42,222 bases of DNA. It comes from RUG11783 sp964599695 (GTDB lineage Bacteria > Bacillota > Clostridia > Oscillospirales > Ruminococcaceae). The notes beneath the pieces are model-generated. The model had not been told where the DNA came from. It searched no databases and was given only the letters and a program-made list of their open reading frames with translations. The translations under genes were made by a program, and so were the position numbers. Shown piece by piece: positions 38,684-42,222 of this stretch; positions within the stretch are counted from its first letter, which is position 1; each line of letters opens with the position of its first letter. The stretch lies in contig CAZRGP010000021.1 in NCBI GenBank assembly GCA_964599695.1, forward strand, positions 1-42,222, read 5' to 3'.

Positions 38684-41182
38684 TTATCTTTTGAGATATC
38701 TTCCCGTGATGCTCTCCTCACAGGCTTCGATCTCCTCCGGAGTACCGGATGCCACGATCCGTCCTCCTTCCACGCCTCCCTTAGGTCCCATGTCTATGAT
38801 GTAGTCCGCGTTCCGGATCACATCCAGGTCATGCTCGATGACCACAACGGTCGCGCCGTTGTCGATGAGGGTCTGGAACACATCCATCAGTGTGCGAACA
38901 TCCAGGGGGTGAAGCCCGATGGTGGGCTCATCGAAGACGAAGACGGTGTCCTCCTGCCTTCTCCCCATCTCGGAGGCCAGCTTCAGGCGCTGCGCTTCTC
39001 CTCCGGAGAGGCTGGGCGTGGCTTCTCCCAGGGTGAGATATCCAAGGCCCAGATCCTTCAGGGTCTGCAGTCTGGACCTAACGGTGGGAAGATCGCTGCA
39101 GGCTTCCAGCGCATGATTGATATCCATGGCCATGAGGTCCGGCAGGGAATAATCCTTCCCGTTCTTTCCCCTGCGGATCACCTTCCCCGCTGCCCTTGCG
39201 TACCTGCTGCCTCTGCAGTCCGGACAGGAGATCTCCACGTCAGGGAGGAACTGGACATCCAGGCTGATGCTTCCTGTGCCGTCGCAGGTGGGACAGCGCA
39301 GGTCTCCGGTGTTGTAGGAGAAGTCCCCCGCTTTGTAGCCGTTTTTCTTCGCGTCCGCAGTCTTCGCGTAGATCTTGCGCAGTTCATCGTGAACGTTGGC
39401 GTAGGTCGCCACTGTGGACCGCACATTGATCCCGATGGGTGTGGCGTCGATGAGTTTCACGTGGCGGATCCCATCCGCCCGGACTTCGGTAACATGGGCG
39501 GGAAGTTTTCCTCCCTCGGTCAGCGCTTCCAGTCCGGGGACCAGACTTTCCAGGACCAGGGTGGTCTTTCCGGAGCCTGAGACGCCGGTGATGGCGGTAA
39601 GCCTTCCTTTAGGAATCCGGACGTCCAGGCTTTTGACCGTGTGGATGGGAAGGGTCTTCAATGAAACGGTCCCCTGATCGAACATTTCGTCCTTTCCCGT
39701 GCGCTTGCGGAACATCTTCTCCGCTTCGCCGGAGAGGAAAGGTCCGATACGGCTGTCCCTGTTCGCGGCCACTTCCGGGATCGTCCCCTGGGCGATGACC
39801 GTACCGCCGTCCGCTCCGGACTCCGGTCCCATCTCGATGATCCAGTCGGATACGCCGAGGATCTGGGTGTCGTGGTCCACCAGTACCACAGAGTTCCCGT
39901 CCTTCACCAGATCATCCATGACCGCGATGAGACCGTCGATATTGGATGGGTGCAGTCCGATGGAAGGCTCGTCCAGGACGTACAGGACTCCCGTGGTGCG
40001 GTTGCGGACCGAGCGTGCAAGCTGCATCCTCTGCCGCTCCCCTGTAGAGAGCGTGGAGGATGCGCGGTCCAGGGAAAGGTATCCCAGACCGAGATCCAGC
40101 AGTCTCCTCGCCGTCACCATGAAGGACTCACAGATGGACTCCGCCATGGGACGCATCTCTTCCGGAAGATTGGCAGGGACATCCGCCACCCATTTCACGA
40201 GATCGGAAAGGGTCATGGTGCACACTTCATCCAGGGACTTCCCCACCAGCCTCGGGGCTCTCGCAGCTTCGGACAGCCGCGTTCCCCCACATTCCGGACA
40301 TACATCCATCTTCAGGAACTTCTCGACCCGCTTCATGCCCTTCTCGTCCTTCACTTTGGACAGGGCATTCTCCACGGTATGGACCGCGCTGTAGTAGGTG
40401 AAATCCATTTCCGCGAAGACATCGCTGTTCTTCGCTTTGTACAGGATATGCTTCTTCTCCGCTGGTCCGTGGAGAACGATATCCTTTTCTCTATCGGTGA
40501 GCTGGTTGTACGGGACATCGGTCCTTACCCCCATCTCACGACAGACATCGGTCATGAGGGACCACATAAGGCTGTTCCACGGGGCTACCGCTCCCTCGTT
40601 GATAGTCTTTGTCTCATCCGGCACCAGGGTGGATTCATCCACCAACTGTACTGTCCCGGTACCTCCGCACCTCCGGCAGGCTCCCTGGCTGTTGAAGGCG
40701 AGCTGCTCCGCGGAAGGAGGCATGACGCTGGCTCCGCACATCGGACAGATGATCTCCTTCTCCGCCGCCACATTCAGTGTCGGTTCCAGATAGTGGCCGT
40801 TGGGGCAGCGGTGACAGGCAAGCCGTGAAAACATGAGCCGTATGCTGTTGAGCAGCTCCGTCCCCGTCCCGAAGGTGCTGCGGATCCCGGGAACGCCCGG
40901 GCGCTGGTGCAGCGCAAGGGACGCAGGGATGTACCGGATATCGTCCACCTGGGCAGCGGCCGCTCCGGTCATTCTTCGCCTAGTATAGGTGGACAATGAC
41001 TCCAGATATCTCCTGGAACCTTCCGCGTACAGGACCCCAAGCGCCAGTGAGGATTTTCCGGATCCGGATACGCCGGCGATCCCCACGATCTTATTCAGCG
41101 GCACATCCACATCGATGTTCTTCAGGTTGTGGACCCGCGCTCCTCTGACCTGTATTCTTTTGGGCTGATCCTTCTCCGTCAT
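38684..41182 (-). CDS. UvrA-like ABC ATPase (UvrA2/class II type)
   Basis: An 832-residue tandem ABC ATPase. Walker A motifs lie at 'GVSGSGKSS' (37-45) and 'GVSGSGKTT' (about 530), the ABC signatures at 'STLSTGERQRMQLA' and 'PSLSGGEAQRLKLA', and Walker B at 'LYVLDEPSIGLH' and 'VFVFDEPTIGLH'. Zinc-finger modules are 'CPECGG' and 'CPTCDG' with 'CPDCRG'. It is about 110 residues shorter than true UvrA and appears to lack the UvrB-binding region, which marks the UvrA2 group linked to tolerance of DNA-binding drugs rather than core repair. AAGGAG precedes the ATG. Single gene; both sides end at terminators or the IS element. Confidence 0.9.
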   Translation of the reverse strand: MTEKDQPKRIQVRGARVHNLKNIDVDVPLNKIVGIAGVSGSGKSSLALGVLYAEGSRRYLESLSTYTRRRMTGAAAAQVDDIRYIPASLALHQRPGVPGIRSTFGTGTELLNSIRLMFSRLACHRCPNGHYLEPTLNVAAEKEIICPMCGASVMPPSAEQLAFNSQGACRRCGGTGTVQLVDESTLVPDETKTINEGAVAPWNSLMWSLMTDVCREMGVRTDVPYNQLTDREKDIVLHGPAEKKHILYKAKNSDVFAEMDFTYYSAVHTVENALSKVKDEKGMKRVEKFLKMDVCPECGGTRLSEAARAPRLVGKSLDEVCTMTLSDLVKWVADVPANLPEEMRPMAESICESFMVTARRLLDLGLGYLSLDRASSTLSTGERQRMQLARSVRNRTTGVLYVLDEPSIGLHPSNIDGLIAVMDDLVKDGNSVVLVDHDTQILGVSDWIIEMGPESGADGGTVIAQGTIPEVAANRDSRIGPFLSGEAEKMFRKRTGKDEMFDQGTVSLKTLPIHTVKSLDVRIPKGRLTAITGVSGSGKTTLVLESLVPGLEALTEGGKLPAHVTEVRADGIRHVKLIDATPIGINVRSTVATYANVHDELRKIYAKTADAKKNGYKAGDFSYNTGDLRCPTCDGTGSISLDVQFLPDVEISCPDCRGSRYARAAGKVIRRGKNGKDYSLPDLMAMDINHALEACSDLPTVRSRLQTLKDLGLGYLTLGEATPSLSGGEAQRLKLASEMGRRQEDTVFVFDEPTIGLHPLDVRTLMDVFQTLIDNGATVVVIEHDLDVIRNADYIIDMGPKGGVEGGRIVASGTPEEIEACEESITGRYLKR

Positions 41183-41286
41183 GTCCGCTCTCTCCTTTTA
41201 AAAACTTCTATTGCAACCGCATTTTATTGTGCCGGGTGGATAACCATTATACATTATTACAACGAGGAACGAACAAAGAAAACTGA

Positions 41287-41323
41287 AAGGACAAACTCCT
41301 TCTCAATTCAGGAGTTCGTCCTT
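41287..41323. terminator. Hairpin between uvrA-like gene and IS element
   Basis: AAGGAC-AACTCCT pairs with AGGAGTT-GTCCTT with one mismatched pair around a 9-base loop. No gene ends here on either strand within the window. It may be a host terminator left upstream of the uvrA-like gene when the IS arrived. Confidence 0.5.
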
Positions 41324-41399
41324 CCAGAATAACATAATCATGTGTCCAACTTGGGGCGTACTGCAAGCGAGCGTTCTGCTCTACTAATAGCCGAGAGTG

Positions 41400-41428
41400 C
41401 CACGCGTGATTCTATGAATCAGACGTGG
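41400..41428. repeat. Subterminal hairpin at tnpA-side end
   Basis: CCACG-(CG)-TGATTC pairs with GAATCA-(GA)-CGTGG with two internal mismatches and a TAT loop. It overlaps the last codons and stop of tnpA. Such imperfect hairpins are what TnpA recognises at the ends of IS200/IS605 elements. Confidence 0.6.
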
Positions 41429-41855
41429 GTGAATCGGCCAAATCCCCCTTCTGATTATTGATATAGTTTTTCACCGCTGCAGCAGTGCGATCACTTACAG
41501 AACCGATAAAGTATGAAAGGCTCCAGAAGTAGGGTTCCTGATAATATCTGGATACTTCAGCAGGATGATCCGAACGCATCCTGCGGGATGAAGCGGATTT
41601 ATACGCGTTGATAAACTCGGCAAGGTTGATCTGTGAGGGTGCGTCAAAAAGGATATGGATGTGATCAGGCATGCATTCAAAGGCCTGGATCACACAGTCC
41701 CGATCCTTGAAATACTTCTTTGTGTATTCTTTAAGGCTATCCTCAATAATTCCGGTAATTACCGGTCTGCGATATTTGGTAACAAGAACCAGATGATACT
41801 GGAGCAGGAAACAACTGTGACGGTTGACATAGTAGCCTGATGAATTGATTCGCAT
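41412..41855 (-). CDS. tnpA: IS200/IS605-family transposase TnpA (Y1 HUH)
   Basis: About 147 residues, full length for the family. The HUH motif is 'HIHILFD' (His-Ile-His) near residue 65, the catalytic tyrosine is in 'AAVKNYINNQ' near 135, and 'CMPDHIH' precedes. 'YHLVLVTKYRRPVI' near the N-terminus is the standard opening. ATG at 41855 has AAGGAGG five bases ahead, which decides against the longer frame. The enzyme nicks and rejoins single-stranded DNA at the element ends. Reading frame is intact, so it could be active. Divergent from tnpB. Confidence 0.93.
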   Translation of the reverse strand: MRINSSGYYVNRHSCFLLQYHLVLVTKYRRPVITGIIEDSLKEYTKKYFKDRDCVIQAFECMPDHIHILFDAPSQINLAEFINAYKSASSRRMRSDHPAEVSRYYQEPYFWSLSYFIGSVSDRTAAAVKNYINNQKGDLADSPTSDS

Positions 41856-41889
41856 ATTACCCTCCTTCAACTGACATGATGGTATGTGG

Positions 41890-41899
41890 TATAATTATA
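41890..41899. promoter_or_regulatory. Shared palindromic -10 between tnpA and tnpB
   Basis: TATAATTATA reads the same on both strands, so it offers a consensus -10 to each of the divergent genes. -35 boxes are poor on both sides, which fits low expression of a transposon. Confidence 0.45.
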
Positions 41900-41944
41900 C
41901 TATAAATAAGGGGCATAAGTGCCAGAAAGGAGGAATAGCAACCG

Positions 41945-42222
41945 ATGTATCGGATTCTGAACATTCAGGTAAGCGAAAGCGATGCTGTTTATGCTTATCT
42001 CGACCGAATTGCGCATCTTTCAAACAACCTGTCCAATGCAGTCTTGTTCAGACAGCGGCAGATGATCACATCCGCGAAGAAGAACGTCAAAGACTGGACA
42101 GACAATGAGAAAGAGATCCGCGATGAGGTGGAGGCAACGATACAGTACCTGGGAAACGCCAGAAGAGTACCGAAGTCCGGAGTCTTGTCATACAACTTTG
42201 CGGAGAGAGTGCTCAGGGTAAC
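41945..42222 (+). CDS. tnpB: TnpB, RNA-guided nuclease-like protein (N-terminal part only)
   Basis: The first 92 codons only; the frame is open at the window's right edge. AAGGAGG lies ten bases ahead of ATG 41945. 'LSNNLSNAVLFRQRQM' and the region around 'VLSYNFAERVLRV' match the N-terminal wedge and helical part of IS200/IS605 TnpB proteins. The RuvC catalytic residues and zinc finger would lie beyond the window, so activity cannot be judged. TnpB cuts DNA guided by an RNA made from the element's right end, which helps to keep the transposon in place. Confidence 0.88.
   Translation, partial: MYRILNIQVSESDAVYAYLDRIAHLSNNLSNAVLFRQRQMITSAKKNVKDWTDNEKEIRDEVEATIQYLGNARRVPKSGVLSYNFAERVLRV

Larger units (their letters stand above)
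41400..42222. mobile_element. IS200/IS605-family element with divergent tnpA and tnpB (right part cut by the window)
   Basis: A HUH transposase gene (tnpA, minus) and a tnpB gene (plus) are back to back with a shared promoter gap. The left boundary is not exactly known; it lies at or left of the imperfect hairpin 41400-41428 (CCACG...CGTGG), within about 60 bases. The right end, where the guide RNA of TnpB would be encoded, is beyond the window. Elements of this family move as single strands and do not make target duplications. Confidence 0.85.

Noticed and set aside
38831..40828. Several long plus-strand frames opposite the uvrA-like gene
   Set aside because: The minus-strand UvrA2 reading is unambiguous (both Walker A motifs, both signatures, zinc fingers). 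The frames opposite are shadows.
1..42222. CRISPR arrays, tRNA or rRNA genes
   Set aside because: No regularly spaced repeats, no cloverleaf-like sequence ending in CCA context, and no rRNA-like conserved stretches were seen on either strand.

Overview
The window reads as chromosome of a low- to mid-GC-shifted Firmicute, most likely a gut or rumen Clostridia member of the Lachnospiraceae/Oscillospiraceae type. This is inferred from gene content, from strong AGGAGG-type ribosome binding sites in front of most genes, from many compact intrinsic terminators shared by convergent genes, and from typical families (GPH symporters, LysR-flavodoxin pairs, DUF6273, UvrA2). No rRNA, tRNA or CRISPR array was seen. 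Most genes look like GC-rich host DNA. Three stretches are clearly AT-richer and look acquired or decayed: 1-780, about 1850-2780, and 19560-19860.

Layout. 1-2820: a foreign-looking hypothetical gene, a lipoprotein with an InlB-like repeat, then a relic block of tiny tandem ORFs. 2826-11020: a glycoside-use locus with a GH1 beta-glycosidase, a GPH sugar symporter, an AraC regulator, and an operon of GH2 glycosidase, membrane-anchored SGNH esterase and sugar-phosphate isomerase-like protein. 11091-13733: an NTF2-like protein and two flavodoxins (one a lipoprotein), divergent from a LysR regulator. 13955-15777: an archaeal-type AAA ATPase with a nuclease-like C-terminus and a tiny lipoprotein. 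15869-18690: flavin reductase, divergent from an operon of HxlR regulator, zinc macrodomain and class M sirtuin (SirTM). This is a probable reversible protein ADP-ribosylation switch. 18818-22139: two integral membrane proteins, one fused to an alpha/beta hydrolase, separated by a decayed noncoding block. 22354-25757: DUF6273, peptidase S51 and an alpha-galactosidase-like GH. 26216-29568: an orphan PTS EIIC, a membrane protein, a tiny two-TM protein, and an XRE regulator paired with a membrane-anchored protein that shares its C-terminal domain.

29665-37483 is one five-gene operon on the minus strand: GPH symporter, GH78 alpha-L-rhamnosidase, alpha/beta hydrolase, beta-lactamase-like serine hydrolase and tannase/feruloyl-esterase-like protein. 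It is controlled by a divergent TetR regulator at 37630-38154. It looks built to import and strip rhamnosylated, acylated plant glycosides. 38345-41182 holds a second copy of the tiny two-TM family and a UvrA2-type ABC ATPase. The window ends inside an IS200/IS605-family element with divergent tnpA and tnpB; tnpB is cut by the window edge.

The strongest candidates for something not yet well described are the minimal macrodomain-SirTM module lacking the usual GcvH-L and LplA2 genes, the XRE/membrane-anchor pair sharing a domain, the hydrolase-membrane fusion, and the lipoprotein flavodoxin. All functional statements rest on reading motifs by eye; no database search was run.
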